Positions 25,667 through 33,256 of a stretch of DNA of 64,000 nt are shown here, piece by piece. The notes under the pieces were generated by a model. The model made no database searches and was not told the origin of the DNA. It saw nothing but the letters and a program-made list of their open reading frames with translations. The stretch is from Halorussus limi. GTDB lineage: Archaea; Halobacteriota; Halobacteria; Halobacteriales; Haladaptataceae. Made by a program: the position numbers and the translations under genes. The DNA is taken from assembly GCF_023238205.1 (NCBI RefSeq), contig NZ_CP096659.1, positions 3,117,626 to 3,181,625 of the forward strand. Direction: 5' to 3'. Within the stretch, counting starts at the first letter, position 1. Each line of letters opens with the position of its first letter.

Positions 25667-28027
25667 TCACTCGACGTATCGCCGCTTCTCGTCGGCCGCG
25701 GCGGCGTCGCCGTAGCGGTCCACCAGCGGTTCGTAGGCGTCGCCGAGAGCGCGCATGCACTGGCCCGCCGAGTGGAAGCCGAGTTCGTCGGCCACGTCGG
25801 GCCACGGGCGGCCCTGCAACACCTTCCGGACGAGCAGGCGCTCCTCGCGCGGAGAGAGGGCGTCCGAATCTCCGTCCGAGTCCGCGAAGTACCGGAGCGC
25901 AACCCGGCGGAAGGGCCGGGGCGCGGCGTCGTACTGGCCGGGACCGTACGCGCTCGCCGCGACCGCCCGCCAGTCCCACGCCGAGAGGTCGAGTTCGACC
26001 GGGGCCTCGACCGACCGGAGGAGTTCCCGGACCACGTCGGGGTCGGCGTCGCGCAGGGGGTCGGCGAGCATCGAGGCGACCCGCGAGGCGAACCAGCGCG
26101 CGTGTCGGTCGTGAAGCGCCTCGCCCGCCTCGCTCAGGGGGTCGAGCATGAGCGCCGAGTACTCCCCGCTGGTGTCGTTTCTGGTCGTCGAGAGTTGGAC
26201 CGCTCGATAGCCGTTCGCGCGCCAGAACCGGAGGAGTTCGGGCGTCGCGCCGTAGCCGACGCCGAGCCAATCGAGTTCGTCGGCGTACTCCCGGCGAATC
26301 TCCCCGAGCAGGCGCGACCCGAGGCCGCGGGACCTGACCACGTGGTGGGTGGCGATGCGCATCACGCGCTTCCCGACCGGGACTCCGGCCGCCTCGTCCC
26401 GGAGTTGGGAGGTCAGCACGTCGGGGAGCATGTTGCCCCGCACGCGACCGCCCTCGTACATGTGCTCGCGCACGTCGGCGGGGAGGCCGCCCTCTCGGGC
26501 GAGCAGAGCGACCGCGACGACGTGGTCTCGGCGAGGCGAGTCCGCGTCCGTATCTGGGCCCGCCGCGCCGTCGGTCCGGACGAGCGCCCGGACCGTCAGG
26601 TTCGGCGCGTCGAGCAGACGCGCGAGGTCGTCGGGTTCCGTCCGGTAGTGGGCCAGCACGAGCAGGCCGAACACCTCCCGGAGCAGGGTCTCGTCGGCGA
26701 GCAGGTCGTCGGCCGAGAAGTCGCGGTACGCCACCGACTCGGGGTCGGCGTCGGCGACCACCGCGTCCACCGGCGGCCGGGCGTCGAGCAGGAGCGCGCG
26801 GAACGCCCACGCCTCCACCGGGTCGCCCGCGGCGTACCGAATCGGGTCGTCGAGTCCCGTCTCGACGACCGCGTGGTCGCTCTCGGCGAGTCTGTCCCGA
26901 AACCGGACCGAGAACCCGCGGCCCGCGCCCTCGTAGCCGTGAACCGTCGTCGCGAACGCGACCTTCGGGGCGGCCAGGAAGCGTTCGAGCAGTCGGACCG
27001 AGAGCGCGGCGGCCTCGTCCACGAAGACGGCGTCGGGCGCGCCCGCCGAGTCGTCGCAGTCACCGGCGACGCCGAGTAGGTCGGCGGCCTCGGCCGGAGA
27101 AGCGAAGCGGACGCGGCCGCCGCCGGCGGTTTCGACGGTCCGGGGCGGGTCGCCGTCGGTCTCGACGTCGAGTCCGAGCGACTCCAGCAGGGCCTCGGCC
27201 CGGACGAACACCTCGCGCGAACTCCGATGCTCCGGGGCGGTGACCAGCACGTCCGCGCCCTCCGCGGCGAGGCTTCCGGCCGCGATGCCCGCGGCGCTCG
27301 ACTTGCCGCGGCCGCGGTCGGCCTCCACGACCACCGCGGTCTCGTCCGGGTCCGAGTCGTCGCCGGCGTCGCGGTCCGGAACGCGCAACGCCTCCAACTC
27401 CCGCACGACCGCCATCTGGTCGCCCGTGAGACAGGCGTCGTAAGCCGCGTCGGGGAACGCGCGGTCCGCGGGGCGTTCCGGCGAGTCGTCTGCGGTCGAG
27501 AGTCGCGGCGCGGGGTGGGTCAGGCCGTCGCGCTCGACGGTCCCGGAGTCCGCGTCGAAGACGGCGATACCGGGGTGGACGCGCAGGGTCTCGGCGAACC
27601 GCCGCCGGAAGTTCCCCGTCACGTCTTCGAGGTCGTCCGGCGGCACCGCCAGCGTCCGGTCGAAGTCGGTCCGGCGGTCGGGCCACTCGTCGAGGGGCGG
27701 CGCGAGCAGGACGAACAGGCCGCCGCCGTCCACCGCGCCGACGACTCGGCCGAGCGCGTTCGGTCGGAAGTCGGCGTGGGCGTCGAAGACGACGCACTCG
27801 CGGGTCGTCCCGAGCAGGCGGTCGGCGCGCTTGGGTCCGACGCGCTCGCAGTCGAGATTACCGGTGCCGACCAGCGTAGTCGCCCCGCGGTCGAAGTCGG
27901 CCGCGTCGAGCGCGGCGTCCGCGGCCGCGTAGCAGGCGTCCCGGTCGCCGGTGAGGACGAGCAGTCGGCGCTCGTCGGTCGCCGCGGCCTCCTCGCGGAG
28001 CGCGGCGACGACCGATTCGAGAGTCAT
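25667..28027 (-). CDS. tmcA: tRNA(Met) cytidine acetyltransferase
   Basis: 786 residues from ATG 28027 (MTLESVVAALREE). Order: N-terminal DUF1726-like domain (~1-180); P-loop helicase-like domain with Walker A in EADRGRGKSSAAG and the DEAA-type Walker B (VFVDEAAALS); GNAT acetyltransferase domain with IATHHVVRSRGLGSRLL; and a C-terminal tRNA-binding region. TmcA uses ATP and acetyl-CoA to make N4-acetylcytidine in RNA; in archaea ac4C can be widespread and supports RNA stability. cysK lies upstream on the same strand with a gap of 52 bases. Confidence 0.92.
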   Translation of the reverse strand: MTLESVVAALREEAAATDERRLLVLTGDRDACYAAADAALDAADFDRGATTLVGTGNLDCERVGPKRADRLLGTTRECVVFDAHADFRPNALGRVVGAVDGGGLFVLLAPPLDEWPDRRTDFDRTLAVPPDDLEDVTGNFRRRFAETLRVHPGIAVFDADSGTVERDGLTHPAPRLSTADDSPERPADRAFPDAAYDACLTGDQMAVVRELEALRVPDRDAGDDSDPDETAVVVEADRGRGKSSAAGIAAGSLAAEGADVLVTAPEHRSSREVFVRAEALLESLGLDVETDGDPPRTVETAGGGRVRFASPAEAADLLGVAGDCDDSAGAPDAVFVDEAAALSVRLLERFLAAPKVAFATTVHGYEGAGRGFSVRFRDRLAESDHAVVETGLDDPIRYAAGDPVEAWAFRALLLDARPPVDAVVADADPESVAYRDFSADDLLADETLLREVFGLLVLAHYRTEPDDLARLLDAPNLTVRALVRTDGAAGPDTDADSPRRDHVVAVALLAREGGLPADVREHMYEGGRVRGNMLPDVLTSQLRDEAAGVPVGKRVMRIATHHVVRSRGLGSRLLGEIRREYADELDWLGVGYGATPELLRFWRANGYRAVQLSTTRNDTSGEYSALMLDPLSEAGEALHDRHARWFASRVASMLADPLRDADPDVVRELLRSVEAPVELDLSAWDWRAVAASAYGPGQYDAAPRPFRRVALRYFADSDGDSDALSPREERLLVRKVLQGRPWPDVADELGFHSAGQCMRALGDAYEPLVDRYGDAAAADEKRRYVE

Positions 28028-28079
28028 GTCCCGGCGTTGGCGCGAAAGGAGTAAGGGGATTTCGCACCGTCCCGGTCGC

Positions 28080-29015
28080 TCACTCGTAGAGGTCGGTCGA
28101 GAGGTAGCGCTCGCCGGCGTCGGGGAGCATCGCCACGACCGTCTCGCCGGGGTGGTTGCGGGCGTACTCGGCGGCCGCCGCGACCGCCGCGCCGGCGGAG
28201 ACGCCGACAGCGAGGCCCTCCGTCCGGGCCAACTTCCGGGCGGCCGCCTTGGCGTCGTCGCCTGCGACAGCGCGTACCTCGTCCACGAGTTCGGTTCGGA
28301 GTACGTCGGGGACGAACCCCGGTCCGATGCCCTGCAGGTCGTGGCCGTCGGAACACTGCTCGGAGAGCGTCGGCGAGGCGGCGGGTTCGACCGCGACAGC
28401 GGTGAATTCCTCCGCGCCGCGCTCCTCTTTCGCGTACTCCGAGACGCCCGTGATGGTCCCGCCGGTCCCGACGCCCGCGACGAAGGCGTCGACCTCGCCG
28501 TCGGTCGCGCGCCAGAGTTCCGGCCCGGTCGTGCGTCGGTGCGCGCGGGGGTTGGCATCGTTCTCGAACTGGCGGGCCAGCACCGCGCCCTCCCGTCCGT
28601 CCGCGAGTTCCGCCGCGCGTCGGTTCGCACCGCCCATTCCCTCCTCGGCGGGCGTGAGTTCCAGTTCCGCGTCGAGCGCCCGGAGCAGTTTGCGGCGCTC
28701 CTCGGACATCGATTCGGGCATGGTCAACACGAGGTCGTAGTCGCGGGCCGCGCAGACCGCGGCGAGGCCGATGCCGGTGTTGCCGCTGGTCGATTCGACC
28801 ACGACCCCGTCCGGGCCGAGTTCGCCGCTCTCCTCGGCGGCGTCTACCATCTCGCGGGCGATACGGTCCTTCACGGAGTAGGGGTTGCTCGCCTCGACCT
28901 TCCCGAACAGGTCGGCGGCGAACGCGTCGAGGCGGAGCAGCGGCGTCCCGCCGATGAGGTCGTCTATCGACTCCGCCGCGTCGAAGGTCGCCGTGGACTC
29001 GCTAGATTCTGCCAT
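28080..29015 (-). CDS. cysK: cysteine synthase (O-acetylserine sulfhydrylase type)
   Basis: 311 residues from ATG 29015 (MAESSESTATF). PLP lysine Lys49 lies in NPYSVKDR; the substrate loop TSGNTG is at 76-81, and the phosphate-binding loop GVGTGGTITG is near residue 176. It makes cysteine from an activated serine and sulfide. Variation between cysteine synthase and cystathionine beta-synthase is subtle; no CBS domains are present, favouring cysteine synthase. Confidence 0.92.
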   Translation of the reverse strand: MAESSESTATFDAAESIDDLIGGTPLLRLDAFAADLFGKVEASNPYSVKDRIAREMVDAAEESGELGPDGVVVESTSGNTGIGLAAVCAARDYDLVLTMPESMSEERRKLLRALDAELELTPAEEGMGGANRRAAELADGREGAVLARQFENDANPRAHRRTTGPELWRATDGEVDAFVAGVGTGGTITGVSEYAKEERGAEEFTAVAVEPAASPTLSEQCSDGHDLQGIGPGFVPDVLRTELVDEVRAVAGDDAKAAARKLARTEGLAVGVSAGAAVAAAAEYARNHPGETVVAMLPDAGERYLSTDLYE

Positions 29016-29140
29016 CGGCGGAACTACCCGCAGCGAGGCGGTAATCGTTGGGTCGCACATCTTCGCGTCACCCGAAGTGTTGCCGGAACTCGGGACGGCC
29101 GTCCGCAACGGACTTCGTCTCGGCGTGCCTCCGGCGCAGT

Positions 29141-29713
29141 ATGCCCGGCCCCGTCTACCTCTCCGGCGAGCGCGTGGAACTGCGAGTGACCGAACGCGAG
29201 GACGTGGAACTCGTCCAGCGCGCCCGGAGCGACCCCGCCATCCGCACCGCGCTGACCCAGACCGCACCGCAGACCCGCGAGCAAGTCGACGAGTTCTACG
29301 ACGAGTACGTCTCGGTCGACAACGGCGACGCCGACTTCGTCGTGTGCGTGCGCTCCGACGACGAATCGGCGAACGACGACGCGTCCGAAGACCCCGACCC
29401 CATCGGCGAGGTGAGCCTCTTCCGGACCGAACACGACCACGGCGAAATCTCGTACTGGCTCCTCCCGGAGGCCAGAGGCGAAGGCTACGCGACGGAGGCG
29501 GTGTCGCTCCTGCTCGACTACGCGTTCGACACGAGCGGCCGCCACCGCGTCTACGCGCGTGTAGTAGATTTCAACGGGGCTTCGAGAGCGCTGGTCGAAC
29601 GGCTCGGATTCGCCGAGGAGGGCCGCCTGCGCGAACACGTGTTCCTCGAAGGTGCGTACCGTGACGTGGTGCTGTACGGTCTCCTTCGCGACGAGTGGGA
29701 CGGAGCGCCGTGA
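29141..29713 (+). CDS. GNAT family N-acetyltransferase (RimJ/RimL-like)
   Basis: 190 residues from ATG 29141 (MPGPVYLSGERVELR). The acetyl-CoA site is seen in LLPEARGEGYATEAV; the C-terminal NGASRALVERLGFAEEGRLRE is typical of RimJ/RimL-type acetyltransferases of proteins or antibiotics. Divergent from cysK with 125 bases between. The substrate is unknown. Confidence 0.85.
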   Translation: MPGPVYLSGERVELRVTEREDVELVQRARSDPAIRTALTQTAPQTREQVDEFYDEYVSVDNGDADFVVCVRSDDESANDDASEDPDPIGEVSLFRTEHDHGEISYWLLPEARGEGYATEAVSLLLDYAFDTSGRHRVYARVVDFNGASRALVERLGFAEEGRLREHVFLEGAYRDVVLYGLLRDEWDGAP

Positions 29714-29763
29714 CCTCCGATCCCGTGCATTCGTTTCGCACGCCGCCGGAGCATTTGAAAGCG

Positions 29764-29771
29764 CTTTTAAG
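29764..29771 (+). promoter_or_regulatory. TATA box of the rpl7ae operon
   Basis: cttttaag predicts transcription start near 29793, about 90 bases before the ATG at 29884, so the operon has a long leader. Confidence 0.6.
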
Positions 29772-29800
29772 GGGCGACGAACTACGCAAGGATACGACCT

Positions 29801-29866
29801 GCGCGCGGTTGATGATGCTCCTAGCCGCACAGGATACGCCCGGCAGGGGAGCTTGAGCCGACGTGC
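29801..29866 (+). promoter_or_regulatory. candidate kink-turn (box C/D-like) in the rpl7ae leader
   Basis: Pairings seen: 29801-29805 with 29862-29866 (one G-U), a bulged A at 29861, 29806-29809 (cggt) with 29857-29860 (gccg), and an inner stem 29817-29821 (gctcc) with 29848-29852 (ggagc). Between the two stems, the 5' strand has TGATGA (29810-29815, exact box C) and the 3' strand has TTGA (29853-29856, one base from box D CTGA). This is the arrangement bound by L7Ae in C/D RNAs. The element ends 2 bases before the SD site, so L7Ae binding could block initiation on its own mRNA. Confidence 0.6.
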
Positions 29867-29867
29867 A

Positions 29868-29876
29868 GGGAGGTGA
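29868..29876 (+). promoter_or_regulatory. strong Shine-Dalgarno of rpl7ae
   Basis: gggaggtga, a near-complete match to the 16S anti-SD, 7 bases before ATG 29884. It also fixes the start codon against the earlier in-frame ATG at 29863. Confidence 0.75.
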
Positions 29877-29883
29877 ACAACCT

Positions 29884-30246
29884 ATGCCAGTGTACGTAAA
29901 CTTCGACGTCCCAGCCGACCTCCAAGACAGCGCCGTCGAGGCGCTCGAGGTCGCCCGAGACACGGGTAGTGTAAAGAAAGGAACCAACGAGACGACCAAG
30001 GCCATCGAGCGCGGCAACGCCGACCTCGTCTACATCGCCGAAGACGTTCAGCCGGAGGAGATCGTCATGCACCTTCCGGAACTCGCCGACGAGAAGGGCA
30101 TCCCCTTCATCTTCGTCGAGACCCAGGACGACATCGGTCACGCCGCCGGACTCGAAGTCGGGAGCGCCGCCGCGGCGGTCACCGACTCCGGCGAGGCCGA
30201 AGACGACATCGAGGACATCGCCGGCAAGGTCGAGGAACTTCGCTGA
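29884..30246 (+). CDS. rpl7ae: 50S ribosomal protein L7Ae
   Basis: 120 residues. The RNA-binding region is classical: [25 protein letters not shown], followed by [20 protein letters not shown]7Ae binds kink-turns in 23S rRNA, box C/D and H/ACA guide RNAs and RNase P. First gene of the operon rpl7ae-rps28e-rpl24e-ndk, a widely conserved archaeal order. The leader carries a kink-turn-like fold, suggesting autoregulation. Confidence 0.97.
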   Translation: MPVYVNFDVPADLQDSAVEALEVARDTGSVKKGTNETTKAIERGNADLVYIAEDVQPEEIVMHLPELADEKGIPFIFVETQDDIGHAAGLEVGSAAAAVTDSGEAEDDIEDIAGKVEELR

Positions 30247-30258
30247 GGTGGTTGAGTC

Positions 30259-30486
30259 ATGAGTGCAGAGGAAACTGAAGAAGAAGGCTCCACGCCCGCC
30301 GAAGTGATAGAGATCGTCGGCAAGACGGGGATGCACGGCGAGGCCATGCAGGTCAAGTGCCGCATCCGCGAGGGCGAGAATCAGGGCCGCATCATCACGC
30401 GGAACTGTCTCGGCCCCGTCCGAGAGGGCGACGTCTTGCAACTGCGCGAGACCGCACGCGAAGCCGACTCCATCGGAGGTCAGTAA
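30259..30486 (+). CDS. rps28e: 30S ribosomal protein S28e
   Basis: 75 residues with the S28e core ([20 protein letters not shown], then [15 protein letters not shown]). The N-terminal acidic extension is a halophilic feature. Twelve bases after rpl7ae, with gaggtg serving as Shine-Dalgarno in the gap. Confidence 0.96.
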   Translation: MSAEETEEEGSTPAEVIEIVGKTGMHGEAMQVKCRIREGENQGRIITRNCLGPVREGDVLQLRETAREADSIGGQ

Positions 30487-30489
30487 CTA

Positions 30490-30684
30490 ATGCCCCAATC
30501 CCGAGTTTGTGACTTCTGTGGCGACGACATCGAACCCGGCACGGGTACGATGTTCGTCTACACCGACGGCAGTACGGTCCACTTCTGCTCGGCGAAGTGC
30601 GAGAAGAACGCCGACCTCGGCCGCGAACCCCGCGACCTCGAATGGACCGAGGAAGGCGGTGCCACCGAAGGGACCCAAGAATGA
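30490..30684 (+). CDS. rpl24e: 50S ribosomal protein L24e
   Basis: 64 residues with a zinc-ribbon: Cys9 and Cys12 (RVCDFCGDD), then HFCSAKC supplying the second pair. The stop overlaps the ATG of ndk (ATGA), so translation is coupled. Confidence 0.96.
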   Translation: MPQSRVCDFCGDDIEPGTGTMFVYTDGSTVHFCSAKCEKNADLGREPRDLEWTEEGGATEGTQE

Positions 30685-31148
30685 GCGACGAAACCGAACG
30701 CACCTTCGTGATGGTCAAGCCCGACGGCGTCCAGCGCGGCCTCATCGGGGAAATCGTCTCCCGACTCGAGGAGCGCGGCCTGAAGATGGTCGCCGGGAAG
30801 TTCATGCAGATGAGCGAGGACCTCGCTCACGAACACTACGGCGAACACGAGGGCAAGCCGTTCTTCGAGGGCCTCGTGGACTTCATCACGTCCGGTCCGG
30901 TCTTCGCCATGGTCTGGGAGGGTCAGGACGCGACCCGACAGGTCCGCAAGATGATGGGCGAGACCGACCCGGCCGAGTCCGCGCCCGGCACCATCCGCGG
31001 CGACTTCGGACTCGACCTCGGTCGCAACGTCATCCACGGGTCGGACCACGAGGACCCCGGCGCGAACGAGCGCGAAATCGACCTGTTCTTCGACGAGGAC
31101 GAACTGGTCGATTACGAGCGCGTCGACGAGACGTGGCTGTACGAGTAA
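30681..31148 (+). CDS. ndk: nucleoside diphosphate kinase
   Basis: 155 residues. [17 protein letters not shown] opens the domain, and the phosphorylated histidine is His119 in GRNVIHGSD, with [12 protein letters not shown] upstream. It equalises nucleoside triphosphate pools. Last gene of the ribosomal operon; starts within the rpl24e stop. Two T-runs follow the stop codon. Confidence 0.96.
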   Translation: MSDETERTFVMVKPDGVQRGLIGEIVSRLEERGLKMVAGKFMQMSEDLAHEHYGEHEGKPFFEGLVDFITSGPVFAMVWEGQDATRQVRKMMGETDPAESAPGTIRGDFGLDLGRNVIHGSDHEDPGANEREIDLFFDEDELVDYERVDETWLYE

Positions 31149-31156
31149 AATAACTC

Positions 31157-31175
31157 GATTTTCCACCCGTTTTTT
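31157..31175 (+). terminator. T-run terminator after ndk
   Basis: gatttt followed by gtttttt within 27 bases of the ndk stop, typical of archaeal termination signals. Confidence 0.5.
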
Positions 31176-31180
31176 CGCAG

Positions 31181-31750
31181 CTATACGGTGACTAGTATTA
31201 GGAGTCCTCCAATCGTAATCAGGAGGCCGCTCCAAAAGATGCAGAAGGCAACTGTCTTCGCCGAATATGCCTTTTTAGGCAATTTCCTCATTTCCTGCCA
31301 GAAGGTATCTGACTTCTTAATATCTTGATTTACAATGTTAGAATTGTTCCCTATAACCCAGTATTGAATACCCAGTGGTCGTTGTACTGGTTCATTCTGG
31401 ATTCCTTCGGCATACTGCTCCGTTCGCGTACGGAGGGCCTCTGCTGACTGTCGTTGAATAAAATGATTAAGAATGATAGCCCCAATCAACGAAAATCCGA
31501 GTCCTCCAACTAAGATACTTATGCCTATGGTCACGACGTTTCCAGTTCTGAACTCTCGCAGTACTATTCCTACAATTGCAAACGTGGCGATTATAAGAAG
31601 ATAGTAGGAGTTATGAAGAAGTTTGTCTCTGTATCGAAATTCCTCTCCTGTTTGGGTGTATTCTGCGATTAGGAGGTCCTTATCGTACAGGTTTTCAGAA
31701 ATATTACCCTCTTGTAATTCATCATCTTCTTCAGACTGTATCTTAGACAT
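31181..31750 (-). CDS. AT-rich membrane protein of foreign composition
   Basis: 189 residues, no recognised family. Three hydrophobic segments are visible: about residues 48-66 (YYLLIIATFAIVGIVL), 73-96 (VTIGISILVGGLGFSLIGAI) and 166-189 at the C-terminus. The N-terminal ~40 residues are charged and cytoplasmic in character. Codon use is AT-rich (many ATA, AGA, TTA, AAT codons), completely unlike the GC-rich neighbours, and the protein has Lys, Ile and Asn levels unusual for a haloarchaeon. This points to recent horizontal transfer or a mobile-element remnant. Function unknown. Confidence 0.65.
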   Translation of the reverse strand: MSKIQSEEDDELQEGNISENLYDKDLLIAEYTQTGEEFRYRDKLLHNSYYLLIIATFAIVGIVLREFRTGNVVTIGISILVGGLGFSLIGAIILNHFIQRQSAEALRTRTEQYAEGIQNEPVQRPLGIQYWVIGNNSNIVNQDIKKSDTFWQEMRKLPKKAYSAKTVAFCIFWSGLLITIGGLLILVTV

Positions 31751-31837
31751 TACAACCTTAAGACCAATCCGAGACTTGTTAGTTTTGTGGATGGCTTTGC
31801 CACTAGTTCCTTACCACCGGACAACCAAACAGAGGAT

Positions 31838-32491
31838 GTGCAGATAACTGCCCACCGAGGGTTCGGCGACCAGCACCCGGAGAACACCGTCTGTGCGGTC
31901 CGGCGCGCCTCGCGGTTCGCCGACGCGGTCGAAATCGACGTTCAACGGTGCGGAACGGGCGAACTCGTGGTCTCACACTGGAACGAGGTGAAACTCGTCA
32001 CCGACGGGTTCGGCGAGGTCGGCGACCTCTCGGCGACGGAACTGGCCGCCCTCCGGGTCGAGGGGTCCGACTGCGGCATCCCCCTGTTGACCGAGGTGTT
32101 GGAGGTAATTCCGCCGGCGGTGGACATCAACGTCGAAGTCAAGGAGACCGGCTTGGTGGCCGACCTGTTGGCGGCGCTGGAGGGCGTCGAGAACGACGTC
32201 GTCGTCTCGTCGCTCCACCCCGACCCGCTCTGGCGCACCCGGATGCTCGACGAGTCGATGCCGCTGGCGTTCAACTTCGACGTGCGACCCGACGCCAACT
32301 TCGAGACCGCCACGACGCTCGACTGCGCCTACGCCAACCCCCACTGGACGCTGTGTCTCGCCACCGACCTCGTGGAGCGCGCCCACGAGGCGGGGATGGA
32401 AGTCCACGCGTGGCCGGTCGGGTCGCGGTCGCTCGCGTGGGCGCTCGCGCGGCGCGGCGTTGACGGACTCATCACGACGAAGCCGCTGTGA
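31838..32491 (+). CDS. ugpQ: glycerophosphodiester phosphodiesterase
   Basis: 217 residues. The GDPD core starts at once: QITAHRGFGDQHPENTV, then VEIDVQRCGTGELVVSHW, with catalytic HRG...E and metal-binding ExD-type residues. It hydrolyses glycerophosphodiesters to glycerol phosphate and alcohol. I take GTG 31838, because the 17 codons between it and an earlier GTG (31787) have AT-rich, non-native usage and family members begin right before AHRG. No signal peptide, so it is probably cytoplasmic. Confidence 0.88.
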   Translation: MQITAHRGFGDQHPENTVCAVRRASRFADAVEIDVQRCGTGELVVSHWNEVKLVTDGFGEVGDLSATELAALRVEGSDCGIPLLTEVLEVIPPAVDINVEVKETGLVADLLAALEGVENDVVVSSLHPDPLWRTRMLDESMPLAFNFDVRPDANFETATTLDCAYANPHWTLCLATDLVERAHEAGMEVHAWPVGSRSLAWALARRGVDGLITTKPL

Positions 32492-32707
32492 CGGCGCGAG
32501 CGCACGCGCCGCCAACGATTTAGCCGGTAAACGTCGAATGCCCGGTTATGGAGTTGAGGACATCTCGTTGCCTCTCACGCGAATCGAATCCTACTCACGT
32601 GTCTCAAGAACGGCGAGAGCGTAGAATGCGAGCGACCGACAACAGACGCGGAACGCGGGCGGCCGACGACCGACGACCGAACCGCGAGCGACCGACGAGA
32701 GGAGCGC

Positions 32708-33256
32708 TCAGTCGTCGAGCGGTCGCTCGCTCCCGTCGACGCTGTCCACGATACAGTCGCCGTCGGGGCGCTCGACCAACCAGAATAGCTTATAGGCGTC
32801 CACCGTGCGCGCGAGTTCGACCTCGGGCACGTCGCCGAGAATCGAGGTCCGGAGCGTCCACTTGAACGCGGCGTCGCGGGCCTTCTCGTCGGCCTGCTCG
32901 GGCGAGAGTTCGCTCGGCAGGACCAGCGCGTCCTCGACGGTCCGGGTCTCGAACTCGGGGACGGTGTCGGCCCGGAGCGAGAGGCGGCGCGAACAGTCCA
33001 CGCTGATGACCCGGCGGTCCCGCCGCGGGGACATGAGCGGTCGGTCCACCTCGACCTCGGCCTCGTACACCCGGTAGGGGTAGGCCACTGCGCCGACCCG
33101 GCCCGAAGAATCGACCTCATCGCGGGCTATCGCGGGTCGGATGACCGGGAGTTCGACCTCGTCGTGGCGCTGGCCGACCATCGGGTGGTCGCCGGCGTCG
33201 GCGCCGTCGGACGCTGCGTCGGCCGGGGCGTCGGCCGCGGGAGTGTCAGCGCTCAT
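32708..33256 (-). CDS. hypothetical protein, 182 aa, downstream of the symporter
   Basis: No recognised family. The N-terminal ~25 residues are Ala/Asp-rich and disordered; the remainder looks like an all-beta domain (YRVYEAEVEVDRPL, RRVISVDCSRRLSL). Its start overlaps the last 11 bases of the upstream symporter gene, so both are likely cotranscribed and the protein may modulate the transporter. This link is inference from gene order. Confidence 0.6.
   Translation of the reverse strand: MSADTPAADAPADAASDGADAGDHPMVGQRHDEVELPVIRPAIARDEVDSSGRVGAVAYPYRVYEAEVEVDRPLMSPRRDRRVISVDCSRRLSLRADTVPEFETRTVEDALVLPSELSPEQADEKARDAAFKWTLRTSILGDVPEVELARTVDAYKLFWLVERPDGDCIVDSVDGSERPLDD

Noticed and set aside
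31181-31750. Insertion sequence or provirus remnant
   Set aside because: No terminal inverted repeats, target duplication, transposase or integrase around it; only composition is foreign.
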